A stretch of DNA of 64,000 nt from Porphyra umbilicalis (taxonomy: Eukaryota; Rhodophyta; Bangiophyceae; Bangiales; Bangiaceae): contig KV918883.1 of assembly GCA_002049455.2 (NCBI GenBank), positions 1 through 64,000 of the forward strand, read 5' to 3'. The notes under the pieces were generated by a model. It searched no databases. It saw only the letters and a list, made by a program, of their open reading frames with translations, and was not told the DNA's origin. The translations under genes were made by a program, and so were the position numbers. The stretch's first letter is position 1; each line of letters begins with the position of its first letter. Below are positions 22,453 to 32,908 of the stretch, in pieces.

Positions 22453-24537
22453 TCAGCAAAGCCCAATGGCCTCGACATGCCTGTCGTGCTTGAACTTGCT
22501 GAGCTCCTCCGTCAATGGGTCCGCCACCATGTCGTCCTTTGCACAATGCTCCAGTGTCACCTTGTCCGTTGTGATGGCCTCGCGCACAAAGTGGTAGCGA
22601 ATGTCGATGTGCTTCGTGCGCTTGTGGTCGACGGGGTTCTTGGAGAAGTCAATGCACCCGCTGGTGTCGACCTTGATGTTGATCGGCCCGCCCGAGATCG
22701 CTGTCCGCAGCCCTTGAGATGCCAAGCTTTGCACGAGCTTGTTGAGCCAAACAGCTTCCTTGCTGTCCTCACATCGAGCCATGTACTCGGCTTCCATCGT
22801 CGACAGCGCCACCGTCTTTTGCAACTTAGAACCCCAGCTTACGGCTGCTCCGCCAAAGATGAAGGTGAAGGCAGTCGTAGAACGTCGCGTCTCGTGGTCA
22901 CCCGCCCAGTCGGCATCACTCAAGCCTTGCAGAACACAAGAAGAGTTCTTGTCGAAGACCAGCCCCGTGTCTATCGAACCCTTGACGTACCGTAGAACGC
23001 GCTTGATCGCCGCCCAATGCTCCTTGCCGTAGCACGAAACAAACCGACTCAGCTTCCCGATGGCGAAGGCGACGTCAGGACGCGTACCGACCATTAGGTA
23101 CATGAGACTGCCGACGGCTTCGCGGTAGGGCAGCGCGTCGTCGCTCTCGTCGGCCTTGACCAGCTGCAGGCCCACCTCCAGCGGCGTTCCGATCGGGTTG
23201 TACCCCGTCATCCCGAACTTCTCCAGCACTTGCGCCGCGTACTTGCCCTGCGACAGCTTGAAGGTGCCCAACGCCTTGTCACGCCAAATCTCCAGCCCGA
23301 GGATGACCTTCGCCTCGCCCAGGTCCTTCGTTTCAAAACGTTTGTGCAGAGCGTCCATAATCTTGTCGATCGCCGCCAGGCTTGATGCCACCGACAGGAG
23401 ATCGTCGACCTACACCGGGACGGTGATGATGTCGCCGTCATCCACAAGGAGGTTGAGGCATGCATCCGGGTCAATGTCGTCAAACCCCTGCGACTTGAGG
23501 AAGTCGTCGAGCTTGGCGTACCACATCTTGGGAGCTTGCTTCAGCCCATACAGCGCTTGGAGGAGACGACACACCTTGCCAGGATACGACGGATCGACAT
23601 AGCCGTCTGGCTGCTCCATGTAGACCTCCTCGTCAAGGTCGCCGTTGACGAATGCCGTCTTGACGGCCATCTGATGTAGCTCCCTCCCGTTCGCCGCCGT
23701 CATCGCCAGGATGCATCGGATGGTAGTGAACTTGGCCACTGGCGCGAACGTCTCGTTGAAGTCGAGCCCCTTGATCTGCCGGTTCCCCATGAAGCACAGG
23801 CGCGCCTTGTGCCGCGTCGTGTTGTTCCCGTTCTTGTCAACCACGTTCTTGACCTTGTACACCCACTTGCCCTTCAGCACGCGTCGACTGGCCGGGCGAT
23901 CCGTCAATCGCCAAGTCTTGTTCTTGCGGATGGCCTCCATCTCTTCATCCATGGCAATCTGCCACTTATCCGATTCCTGCCCTTAAATGGCTTGCACGTA
24001 CGTCGTGGGCGCCTCGTGAGCAACCAGGCTCACCGGGCGCCAGTACTCGACAGGGGGTCGCCGCGCTCTGCCGCTCCGACGCAGCGTGTCTTGAGAGCCG
24101 CCACAACCTTGATTGTCGTCCGCGGACTTGTCAGATCCATCGTCTTGCTTGTAATCCCTGTCTTCATTGTCAGCATTCACGTCTTCGCCGTCGCTTGCAG
24201 AGCGCAAACCCGTCTCGACTCCGACGTTTTCGTCTCCGGGAAGCTCTTCTGCAACTTCTGCCACCTGGCTTACGTTCGTGTCGGCGAAAACGACGCTTCG
24301 TGCCTTGACGACCTTGCCGTCGTCGAGAATGACCTTGTACGCCTTGCTGCCGTCGGGATAGCCTAAGAAGACGCCCTTCGCCGCCTTGTCGCCAAACGTG
24401 CCGTCGATGTGACTCTTGTGCAGCACAGCCCAGCATGTCGACCAAAACACCCGCATGTTGCTTACGTTGGGCTTGTTCCCGGTCCACAGCTCAACAGGCG
24501 TCTTGCCGACGGGAAGCGCCCGGCTGGTGACGCGGTT
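22453..24537 (-). pseudogene. Copia Y element 1 pol (integrase C-term, RT, RNase H), broken
   Basis: Recognisable blocks on the minus strand are the integrase C-terminal LWTGNKP and GVFLGYPDGSKAYKV region (about 24,500-24,350), RT from about 23,950, and RNase H with SWGSKLQK and STMEAEYM (about 22,840-22,790). Lesions: TAA at 23,983-23,985; the motif-A catalytic Asp of RT replaced by Ala (codon 23,665-23,667, MAVKTAF); and the Tyr codon of the YVDD active-site box turned into TAG (23,410-23,412). RNase H is intact and unshifted here, unlike elements 2 and 3. Confidence 0.85.
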
Positions 24538-24538
24538 C

Positions 24539-24951
24539 TGTTGGTCTGCGATGCTCGTCGCCGACTCCACTGGCGGTTCGCGGCTGGATGATGGTCTGTC
24601 AACCCCATGGTACCGCTCATGGTACATTTGCAAGACGTGGTCAAGTTGCACACATTTGTGTTGAGTCATCTTGGGGCGTTACTTTTGCCGTGTTGTGGAT
24701 TTGATCTTCGCTTTGCTCTAGTGGCTTTTGATTTGGTGAGTGATTCGATTTGGTGCGAGGGCGTGGGCGTCGCTGTGGGCGCCGGCGGGGGGAGCACTCT
24801 TGCCGGTGGGGACTTTTTGAGAGGTGCTCTGGGTTAGGAGAGGCGGGGAACCTGAGGACAAGCAGCAAAGCCCGTTCACACACACACAAGCTCAAGCCAC
24901 TCAACCACATCACCGTGGTCCCCCAATCACTATCCCCACTGCGTTTCAACA
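24539..24951 (+). repeat. Family Y LTR L2, inverted relative to element 1
   Basis: A 413-bp LTR with clean ends, TGTTGG...TTCAACA, reading in sense on the plus strand, opposite to the pol fragment it abuts. Same subfamily as L1 at 22,006-22,417. Confidence 0.9.
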
Positions 24952-24965
24952 GGTTGTGGGCCCAG
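24952..24965 (+). promoter_or_regulatory. Primer binding site next to L2
   Basis: GGTTGTGGGCCCAG immediately follows the CAACA end of L2. It differs by one base from GGTTATGGGCCCAG, the sequence beside the 5' LTR of element 3. The latter is complementary to the anticodon arm of initiator tRNA-Met, the internal priming site used by Drosophila copia. Element similarity ends directly after this site. Confidence 0.75.
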
Positions 24966-26679
24966 AAAATTCCAGCTAAAGCTTGTTGGCTCTGCAGGAG
25001 GTTCAAGATTCATATCTCACCTGAGGGCGACTTGAAATCGCAGGAGCCTGGGGATTGGCTTCGTCATTCAGACCTGGCGGCTTGAGGTCCTGTGAAGTTA
25101 AGAGGAGTCTTGGAATATAAGTTTGAACTCCTCAAGACCATTCAAACCGGTGTTGTAGCTGTAGCTTAGTGGTACAATTTTCGAATCCCAACGCAGGGTG
25201 CGACCCAGAGGACGGGCGCAGGTATAAACCGGTGGTGGCGAGAGAAGCCTTCAGTATGAAGGGCATGCGGCGCAGCTGCACCAGGACAGTACAGGTGGGA
25301 GAGTGAGGGTATCAGACGCTGGCAGCGGGGGCAGCAGCGGAGGCCGCGGTCACGGCGGCGCCTTGTCCAGGCCAGCCCAGGCAGCTGCCGCATGTCGAGG
25401 GCTGATGGTAGCGGCTGCAGTCAGCTAGCGGCTGCAGGAGGGAAGAGGGGGGGCGTGGCCGGCACGCGCCAGCAGTGGGGCGGGCAGCAGCCACGGGAAA
25501 CGGCGGCAGTGGCGGCGGGCCGTACCGGTAGAGGGCGGTAGTGAGGGGGGGGCGGCAGTTCATGGGATGTGGCGATCTCGTGAGGGGCGGGGGCTGGTGG
25601 CACTGGCAGCAGCGGGCAGGCAGCGGCAGCGGCGGGGGAGGGAAGGGGAGGCGCCGGGAGATGCCAGCAACGGTGTCGGCCAGGCGGCCATACAGGCGCC
25701 GCAGGCTAGGAGGTTACGGGAATTTGCCGCGGACTGCGGCTGCAGGTAGGAGCGGAAGGCAGCGGGCGCGGCAAGCGGCAGCCAGGTAGGCGAGCGGCAA
25801 GGCGGGGCGGGGATGTGGCCGGGCAGCACGGGCGGCCACGGCGGCCGTGGCTGCCGCAGCGCCAGTGGCCAGTTCAGACAGTCGCGGCTGCCAGGAGAGT
25901 GGTGGCAACCGCGGCGGATTGGTAGCGGCTACAAGGAGGGAGGGGAAAGGCCGGGGGATCCAGGAGGCAGCGGGGAGGGCGGGCCGCAGCGGGGGGGCGG
26001 GCGGGGGGAGCGGGCTGCAGGGGGGGTGGAAGCGTCGCGTCGCTGGGTATTCCCAAGGACAGGTAGGTAAGAGGAAGAAGGAACAACGTCTGGCATTTAT
26101 ATGAGTAAGCCAAGTCCCGTGGGAAGGCAACTCCAATACACTACACCCCTGCTGGAAGCATGAGACAAGGGGGGAAGCAACTGCCCTGAATGGTGCTGTG
26201 AGAGCGTAGAGTACAGTGCGATTCCAGCCCGTAGTATTGCTATCCTCCAAAAAATGGCGGTTGCAGAGAACGAGGTTGCAGACGACTGACCATGATATAG
26301 AAATGCGATTGGATTGGCTGATGCTGAGGGCGGCCGAAGACTGTTGGTTTGAATCTGGCGCTAGCCTTCTCGCAAGCCAATGGCGTTCTCCTACTGAAGT
26401 GTTGCAGCGCGTCTGCGCCCAAATCGAGATAATTAGAGACGTTCTTCAGATTCATCTGGCCCGAACGTTTCCTGGAGGCATTGTGGGGCCAGATGTGATA
26501 CTTCTCGAAAGATTGTGGGGCTTCTCGAGATTTTCTCAGATGCTGATGTGCCTTTCCAGGCCGTAGGGCCATGTCCGCCAAAACTGTAAGGATTCTTTCT
26601 AGATTCCGCCCATTCCATTGGTCCTTGTACGCTGCATGATGATTGCAACCTCTCTGCAACCGCCAACAATTTGGAGGTC
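24966..26679. other. Unassigned; contains a weak family C copy
   Basis: The segment 25,310-26,060 on the minus strand resembles family C (words like CGCTACCATCAGCCCTC in place of the copy-1 motif). A tRNA-like scrap lies at 25,153-25,200. The interval 26,060-26,680 shows nothing recognisable. Confidence 0.4.
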
Positions 26680-27065
26680 AGCAATATAAAATATATAGAA
26701 AGACACTCCCCTGACCGCGACCACTCTCCGTGCCTCCAGCGGCCGGAATCAGGGTGTAGAGTACAGTTCTCTCAATGCGCCCAGGGCATGCTGTCAGCTT
26801 TGGTCCACAACTGTGCCGACCTCGCTGATGCGACCACTGAGAGGGGGGGAGGCTGCGAATAGCAGGGCCAGTCTCGTCCATTAGCCACGCATCGCCCGCG
26901 CATTCCCGTCGTACCTGTGCCTGATGAGACCAAGTTTCTGACAGTGCCGCGCGGACTTGCGCTTGCTCTCGATATTTCAATTGTGGCTTTCAACTACGCC
27001 TGCCGAGGTCGACGTAACCTACAGGAATATCCAGCGACGTGCCCTGCCCCCCGCCCTGCCAGCCC
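26680..27065 (+). repeat. Dispersed repeat family B, copy 2
   Basis: Aligns over its full length with 19,660-20,035, same orientation, beginning near an ATATAAAATATATAG box. The shared CCTGTGCCTGATGAGAC word is at about 26,915-26,931. Confidence 0.6.
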
Positions 27066-27067
27066 CC

Positions 27068-27806
27068 CCGCGCAATGGGGCTTAGACCGTGTACCGTACG
27101 GATCTGCGAATCCTCTGCAATGGCTTGTTGCGGACGGCTTGCAGGTCTGGAAAAGTGGCCGCGTGAGCCACGAGCAGCATCATTTCCTGCAGCAGATATC
27201 TGCGGAGCAACTCATTGTCGTGCATTTATGCAAAAAAATCGGAGGACCGGTGCTTTTCTTTCATGGAAAGCACCGTGACGGTGCCGAGATCTTGTGCCCA
27301 AAAGGTCCAGCGTGTTCCTCCGTTTTTTTCTGCCCACGACAAGCCTTTATTGTTTATGACCTGCAGGAAATCTGCTGGTAAAATGTTGCAGGTCGCTGCC
27401 GGACCCCTGTTGCAGCGCACAAGTTCTGCGCCAAATCTGTGGAATCATGCCACTGGGCTGCACTTGCAGCGCATGTCTTCAGCATCACGTCTGCTGCAGA
27501 AGGACGATAACGGCTTCCTTTTGGTGGAAGCGAGATAACTCCGCGCCTGCCAGGAGTTATACTAGCGTGCAGCAGAAGAAGAGCACGAGCTGCGAAAGGT
27601 CTTAGCATTCGGATGATCCAGACAAGCAGCGAAAGAGCAGAAATCATGCGTGCCGATGTGCCAGATATCTGTTGAGCCAGCAGGCTGCCAGCACAAAATG
27701 GCCCGGTCTGCAGCCATTTGGCAGACTGCGGAGATCCTGCAACAGCCTGCAGAACGGAATCAGCAGATCCGTAAGGTACACGGTCTAAGCCCCACTGCGC
27801 CGTGGC
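27068..27806. repeat. Imperfect inverted repeat (~85-100-bp arms)
   Basis: The left arm at 27,068-27,150 contains GGGGCTTAGACCGTGTACC and then GGATCTGC; the right arm, the reverse complement, is at about 27,705-27,806. Similarity fades inward, although a CAGATATCTG palindrome is retained in both halves. It could be a fold-back element. The internal 550 bp have no recognised gene. Confidence 0.55.
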
Positions 27807-28599
27807 CGATGCCCTTTTCGGCGCCCCCCGCCGGCGGCTGGCTTCCCCGTTGCCGCCCGCAACCCGCGCCATGGCATCTCCCCGTCCAGCTGCAACTGCT
27901 AACCGCCAGGGTCGCCCAGCCCCCTGTGGCAGCATGGGCACACGTAGGCCTGCGAGATTTGACGGCTGATGCAGCCATTTAATTGGATGATCCACAGACG
28001 GTCACGCCCTTCGGGCGGGTCAAACCCGGAGCTCGGCTAAGTAAGTCCGAGATCCGTGCTTACCGGGATTATCTAGACTAAGCGATCTCCGAGCGATCAC
28101 GAGACCAATTCCGCGTGATCGGATAGTGGTTGGAATGACCCACTTGTGATTCCCGGACATACCACTCAACGGTCGGCTGATTTATGGCCGCACCCTTGCT
28201 TTGTTCTTTTCGTTGTCGGGATTCTTATCTGATGTGCTTGGTGCATCTCACCCTCGCCCCGGGGATTTTTGTTGGCGTGTTTTGATTGGGTCTTGGGCAC
28301 GGCCCGCTGGCGGGTGTGGCCCGCGTTTGGCCCGTGTTTTTGGCACTCTGGAGTGGGTTTGCCTGAGGGTTGAGGGACGGGGATCGGTGGGTATATCTGA
28401 GCGGGACAGCAGAGCGGTGCCGAGTCCCCGAGGGAGGCAAGTAGACGTTGAGCCTCACAACGCTGTGTCGTGTTTACGGCTTGTCTTCGCCGCCCACACC
28501 AGTTGTGTTTGTGTGTCTTGGCGATTGCTTCCGGGGTCTTTGACGAGACTATCGAGCGCACGGACGGGACGACCGCCCCAGCAGGGTCGGCCTGCCTGT
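27807..28599. other. Unassigned
   Basis: Mixed composition with small palindromes around 28,006-28,030. No domain or repeat partner was recognised elsewhere in the window. Confidence 0.35.
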
Positions 28600-29666
28600 G
28601 TTGTCACACCCCCTGCTTGCGGTGCCCGCCTGATCTGGTCGCTGCCGCCACCGCCGCCGCCACCGCCGCCGCCACCGCCGCCGCCGCCGCCGCCACCGCC
28701 GCCTCCGCCACCTCCGCCAGCGCTGCCGCGGCCGCGGCCGCCGCCGCCGCCACCGCCGCCGCCGCCGCCACCGCCACCGCCGCCGCAGCCGCCACCGCCG
28801 CCAACCCCACCGCCGCCGCGGCCGCCACCGCCACCGCCACCGCGGCCGCCATCGCCGCCGCCGCTGTTGCTACTGCTTCTGGGGCTCCCGCCAGCTGCTC
28901 GCTCCTCTGCCCCCCGCTCTACCTGCAGCCAGGTTGCCGCCCTTGCCACTTCCGCCGCTTGGCCTGGCCTGGCGAGGCCGCGGCTGCCGGCAGCGCCGCC
29001 GCTATCCCCCTCCCTCCCTGGTTGTGGTAGCTGCTTACTTCCACGACCGCTCCCGCCAGCCTTCCACATTCAATATCCGGCCAGTCGCCGCCGCCGCCAC
29101 CGCCACCGCCACCGCTGCAGCCGCCCGCCCCCGCTGCCGCTGCCAGGCTGCCGCTCCCCCCCCTTCCCTGCTGCCTGGTCGCCATCCCCCTCCGCAACTT
29201 ACTTTTTCCTGCTGTTGGTTGCCTCTGATGGTATCTTCCCCCCCATCTACAGCAGCTTCTCGGCCTCTGGCGCTGTCGGGGTGCTCCCCCCACGGAACTG
29301 TTGCTTCCCGGCCGCCGCCCAGTCACCCTCGCTGCTGCGACCTTCCTCCTGCCGGCGCTGGCCCCAGCATCTACCATCCCGGCGCCCACCTTTCCGCAAT
29401 TGTCATCGTGACCAGCCCCGCCCCCCACCCCGCCGTCACTGCCCGGCCGCCGTCGCTGCCCGGCCGCCGTCGCTGCCAGCCTGCCCCTGCTGCCACCCAC
29501 CAACATCCCTGCTGCCGCCGCCTTCTGTCTGTTGTTGTGCAAGGCTGTCAGCGTCCTTCACTCGCTGGCAGCCTTAGTCTGCAACTTGCGGCGTGGGACT
29601 CCCCATGGTTGGCCTCTCGCTATCACCGGCCATCGCACGCCGCCGCCCCGACGAATATTCAAGACC
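28600..29666 (+). repeat. GC-rich dispersed repeat family C, copy 2
   Basis: It contains a long (GCCGCCACC)n-type tract at 28,640-28,860, then words shared in order with 20,280-20,800. Open frames made of Pro/Ala runs are not accepted as genes. The repeat is cut by the family X LTR at 29,667. Confidence 0.55.
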
Positions 29667-30581
29667 TGTTGGATCCCTGAGAGAGGTAGCCACCGCGCGC
29701 ACACCGTCGTAACGACGTACGTCCGCCCCCGCTCGTCAGCTGGTCGGAGTGGGAAGCCAAAGTCTCTACCGAGCGTGTTGGGCTACCTTGCCGCTCCCGA
29801 CACCCCTCTTACACCGGCGCTGCTCGCACCTGCCCCCAGCGCGCCAGCCCCCGCCAGCGCACGCAGCTCCCTGTCCGGGCACCCCCGTGCCCCAGCACGC
29901 TCTCCCCACGTGCTTCCCCGCGCTCCCGCGCCTAGTCCGACGCACGCCCTCCCCGCGTGCTCCCCCGCGCCGTCGCACCCGAGCCGGCTCATGCCGTGCC
30001 AGCGTGCCCGTGCGCAACGTAGTGCCGACGTGGTGGCAGCCGCCACGCGGCTCCCCCCCCCAGGACCCCCAGTGGCCAAATCCCGTCCCCGGTCGTGTCG
30101 TGTCAGCCAGCCAATGAATCGCCGGGGTCCCATTACTTGGACCATCCGTGTCCATTCATTTGGCCTGCTCTCGTAAGCTGCGCTTGCCGGGGCAGAGGCG
30201 AACCCACTGGGGCATGCCCCAAAGGGGCAACGCGTGATGCCAGACCGCGCCCAACGGGGCGAGGCGTGAAACCAGACCGCGTCCCGCCTCCCCCGCCGCG
30301 CCGCATCGCGGCGCGCTTGTCTCCGCGCCTCCACGCGGCGCGTCCCCTTGGCCGCACCCGCCGCGCCCACGCGCGCCGCAGCCCCAGCCGCATCCCCACG
30401 CGGCCTCCCCCCCCGCGTGCCACTGCATTGCTCATGCAGTGTCACGCGGGGCTCCGCCGCACCTGAGCCGAAGCGGCAGTCGTGGCGGGCGTAGAGGCCC
30501 CCACGTCAGGTGTGGCCGGCCGCGGGCCGGGCCCTCCATCCCCGCCTTGCGTGCGGCCGCTGTCCGGTCCTGGTGCCAACA
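29667..30581 (-). repeat. Family X 3' LTR
   Basis: 915 bp, TGTTGG...CCAACA. By eye it differs from the partner at 46,169-47,083 at about 17 positions, with no length change, so the insertion is relatively recent. Confidence 0.95.
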
Positions 30582-31308
30582 ATCCCACCCGAGCGGGGCC
30601 GGTTTCCCCGTCCGTCATCCCCAATGTCGCCCGGCACTTATTCAATGCCGCCGTCGGCAGGGGCTTGGTCAGGCAGTCCGCCACCATGTCCGCCGTCTCG
30701 ACGGCCTCGACCTCAAGGCCCCTCCCGTCCACGCACTTGTGCACGAAGTGGTGCGCGACGTCAATGTGCTTGGTGCGGTAAGAGCTTGTCGGGTTGCGCA
30801 TGAGCGCGATAGCCCCCTGGACTTCGAAGTGCATGACGACAGGCTCGTCGCCCCGGCCCAGCTCACGCACCAGCCGCTGCAGCCAGATGGCCTTCTTGGC
30901 GGCCATCGCCGCTGCCACGTACTCTGCCTCCGTGGTGAAGCCAGCCACCGTCGCCTGGATCTTGCTGCCCCAAGAGATGGCTCCGCCCCCCCAGAGGAAA
31001 GCGTGCCACGTCGTCCAGCGCCGCGTGTCGATGTCGCCAGCGTAGTCAGAGTCGCTGTACCCGACCAGCTGGCGCTTGCTGCCATAGGTGATACGCCAGT
31101 CGCGCGTACCTTTGCGGTACCGCATGACGGCCTTGGCCGCCGCCCAGTGGGCCTGGGTCGGCGCGCTCACGTGGCGGCACAGCTTGCCCACGGAAAAGCT
31201 GATGTCCGGCCGCGTGCACGTTGCCAGGTACAGGAGTGATCCCACCCCTTTCTGGTACTTGGTGGCCAGTGACGGCCCTAGCAGGGTCCCCTCCCATTGC
31301 CTCAGCAC
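30442..31308 (-). pseudogene. Family X RNase H and end of pol
   Basis: Shows LLYLATCTRPDISFSVGKL, GYSDSDYAGD and ISWGSKIQATV followed by TEAEYVAA, then RTKHIDVAHHFV, the standard Copia RT-thumb/RNase H run. The frame continues about 140 nt into the 3' LTR before stopping at 30,442. It is separated from the RT frame upstream only by an in-frame TAA at 31,309-31,311. Confidence 0.88.
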
Positions 31309-32083
31309 TTATGCCCCCATCGGCAGGCGCACAGGGTTGCTATCCGCCAAGCCAAACCGCTCCAAGATGGTCGTGACGTACTGCCGCTGCCCAAGGGACA
31401 GCAGCTTCTCCTTCCGGTTGTGCCATATGTGCATGCCGAGGAAATACGTCGGCACGCCCATATCGCGCACAGCGAAGGTCCCGGTCAACGCGTGCTTACA
31501 AATGTTGACCGCCTTGTCCGAGGCGCCGGCCACCAGCAGGTTGTCCACGTACGCGAGCACAAAGACCCAAATCCCGCCAAAGGTCCCGAAGAACAGACAC
31601 CGGTCAGCCTCAGTCGCCCGCATCCCAGTCGCCTGCACCACCGAGGTCAGCTTCTTGTACCATGCGCGCGACGCCCGCTTGAGGCCGTACAGCGCCTTGA
31701 GTTGGCGGCACACGTTTCCACGCCCGCCGCGCTCGTACCCCGTCGGCTCGCGGATGTATACTGCCTCCTCCACGACGCCGTTGAGGAAAGCAGTCTCCAC
31801 ATCCAGCTGGCAGAGCGCCGATCCGTTGCCGACCGCCGCGGCCAGCATCGCCCGCCAGGTGGCATGGCGCGCGAGAGGCGCCCATACCTCTCTGTAGTCG
31901 ACAAGGTAGACCTGCGTGTCGCCCCGCGCGACGAAGCGCGCCTTGTGGCGACTCACGGCGCCGTCGGTGCCGCGCTTCCACTCGCACTTCATCTGTGGGC
32001 CCGTCACATTGGCGCCCGGCGGAAGGTCCAGTAGCTCCCAGGTGCCATTCCGCCATAGGGAGTCGACCTCCGCCTCCACGGCC
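31309..32083 (-). pseudogene. Family X reverse transcriptase
   Basis: RT motif A is normal (LDVETAFLNG), as is the LKALYGLKRASRAWY block. The active-site box reads YVDN instead of YVDD (Asn codon at 31,540-31,542), which would be expected to damage catalysis. The frame is cut at its 5' end by the Y element 2 insertion and resumes at 37,048, where an in-frame TAG (37,062-37,064) lies just upstream. Confidence 0.88.
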
Positions 32084-32501
32084 TGTTGAATCGCAGTGGG
32101 GATAGGGGTTGGGGGACCACGGTGAAGTGGTTGAGTGGCTTCAGCTTGTGTGTGTGTGTGCAAACGTGCTTTGTTAGTTGTCCTAGGGTTCGCCCGCCTC
32201 TCTCAACCGAGAGCACCTCTCAAATAGTCCCCACCGACCCAAGTGCTCCCCCCTCTCGCGCCCACACCGACGCCCACGCCCTCGCACCAAATCGAATCAC
32301 TCACCAAATCAAAAGCCACTAGAGCAAAGCGAAGATCAAATCCACAACATGCCAAAAGTAACGCCCCAAGATGACTCAACACAAATGTGTGCAACTTGAC
32401 CACGTCTTGCAAATGTACCATGTGGGGTACCATAAGGGTCACCGACCATCATCCATCCGCGAACCGCCAGTGGAGTCGGCGACGAGCATCACAGTCCAAC
32501 A
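32084..32501 (-). repeat. Family Y LTR L3 (3' LTR of element 2)
   Basis: 418 bp, TGTTGAATCG...AGTCCAACA on the plus strand. A purine-rich tract (AAGCAAGGAGGAG in sense) adjoins it internally, as expected for a polypurine tract. Confidence 0.95.
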
Positions 32502-32536
32502 CTCCTCCTTGCTTGTTGCCGCGGCGGTTCTTGTTT

Positions 32537-32907
32537 TCAGCAAACCCCCATGGCGTCGACATGCTTGTCGGGCTTGGTCTTGCCGAGCTCCTTCATCATC
32601 GGGTCCGCCACCATGTCGTCAGTTGCGCAATGCTCCAGTGTTACCTTGTCCGTCGTGATGGCCTCGCGCACAAAGTGGTAGCGAATGTCGATGTGCTTCG
32701 TGCGCTTGTGGTCGACGGGGTTCTTGGAGAAGTCAATGCACCAGCTGGTGTCGACCTTGATGTTGATCGGCCCGCCCGAGATCGCTGTCCGCAGCCCTTG
32801 AGTTGCCACGCTTTGCACGAGCTTGTTGAGCCAAACAGTCCCTTGCTGGCCTCACATAGAGCCATGTACTCAGCTTCCATCGTCGACAGCGCCACAGTCT
32901 TTTGCAA
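32537..32907 (-). pseudogene. Element Y2 RNase H C-terminal part
   Basis: STMEAEYMAL follows a +1 frameshift at 32,919. A second, element-specific one-base loss near 32,842 shifts the frame again before the conserved HIDIRYHFVREAI block. Confidence 0.85.
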
Positions 32908-32908
32908 C

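Larger units (their letters stand above)
22006..24538 (-). mobile_element. Copia family Y element 1: 3' LTR plus truncated pol
   Basis: Minus-strand Ty1/Copia fragment running from the integrase C-terminal part through RT and RNase H to a 3' LTR (22,006-22,417). The 5' half (gag, protease, integrase core) is missing. At 24,538/24,539 the integrase sequence is joined exactly to the outer TG end of an LTR of the same subfamily in the opposite orientation. Diagnostic LTR variants shared by both LTRs, and absent from elements 2 and 3, indicate that they belonged to one element. Confidence 0.85.

Noticed and set aside
23983-24669. Start of the Y1 frame inside the inverted LTR
   Set aside because: The first ~45 codons are antisense LTR joined to integrase by the rearrangement, not a real N-terminus.
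25153-25200. tRNA-like scrap: TAGCTTAGTGG (box A-like) followed by TTTCGAATCCC (box B-like)
   Set aside because: The two boxes are only about 20 nt apart, leaving no room for an anticodon arm, and no acceptor stem can be paired. At most a degraded tRNA or SINE piece.
28201-29577. 458-codon frame with a long poly-Pro run
   Set aside because: Same reason as other family C frames; the Pro run is the translation of a (GCCGCCACC)n tract.
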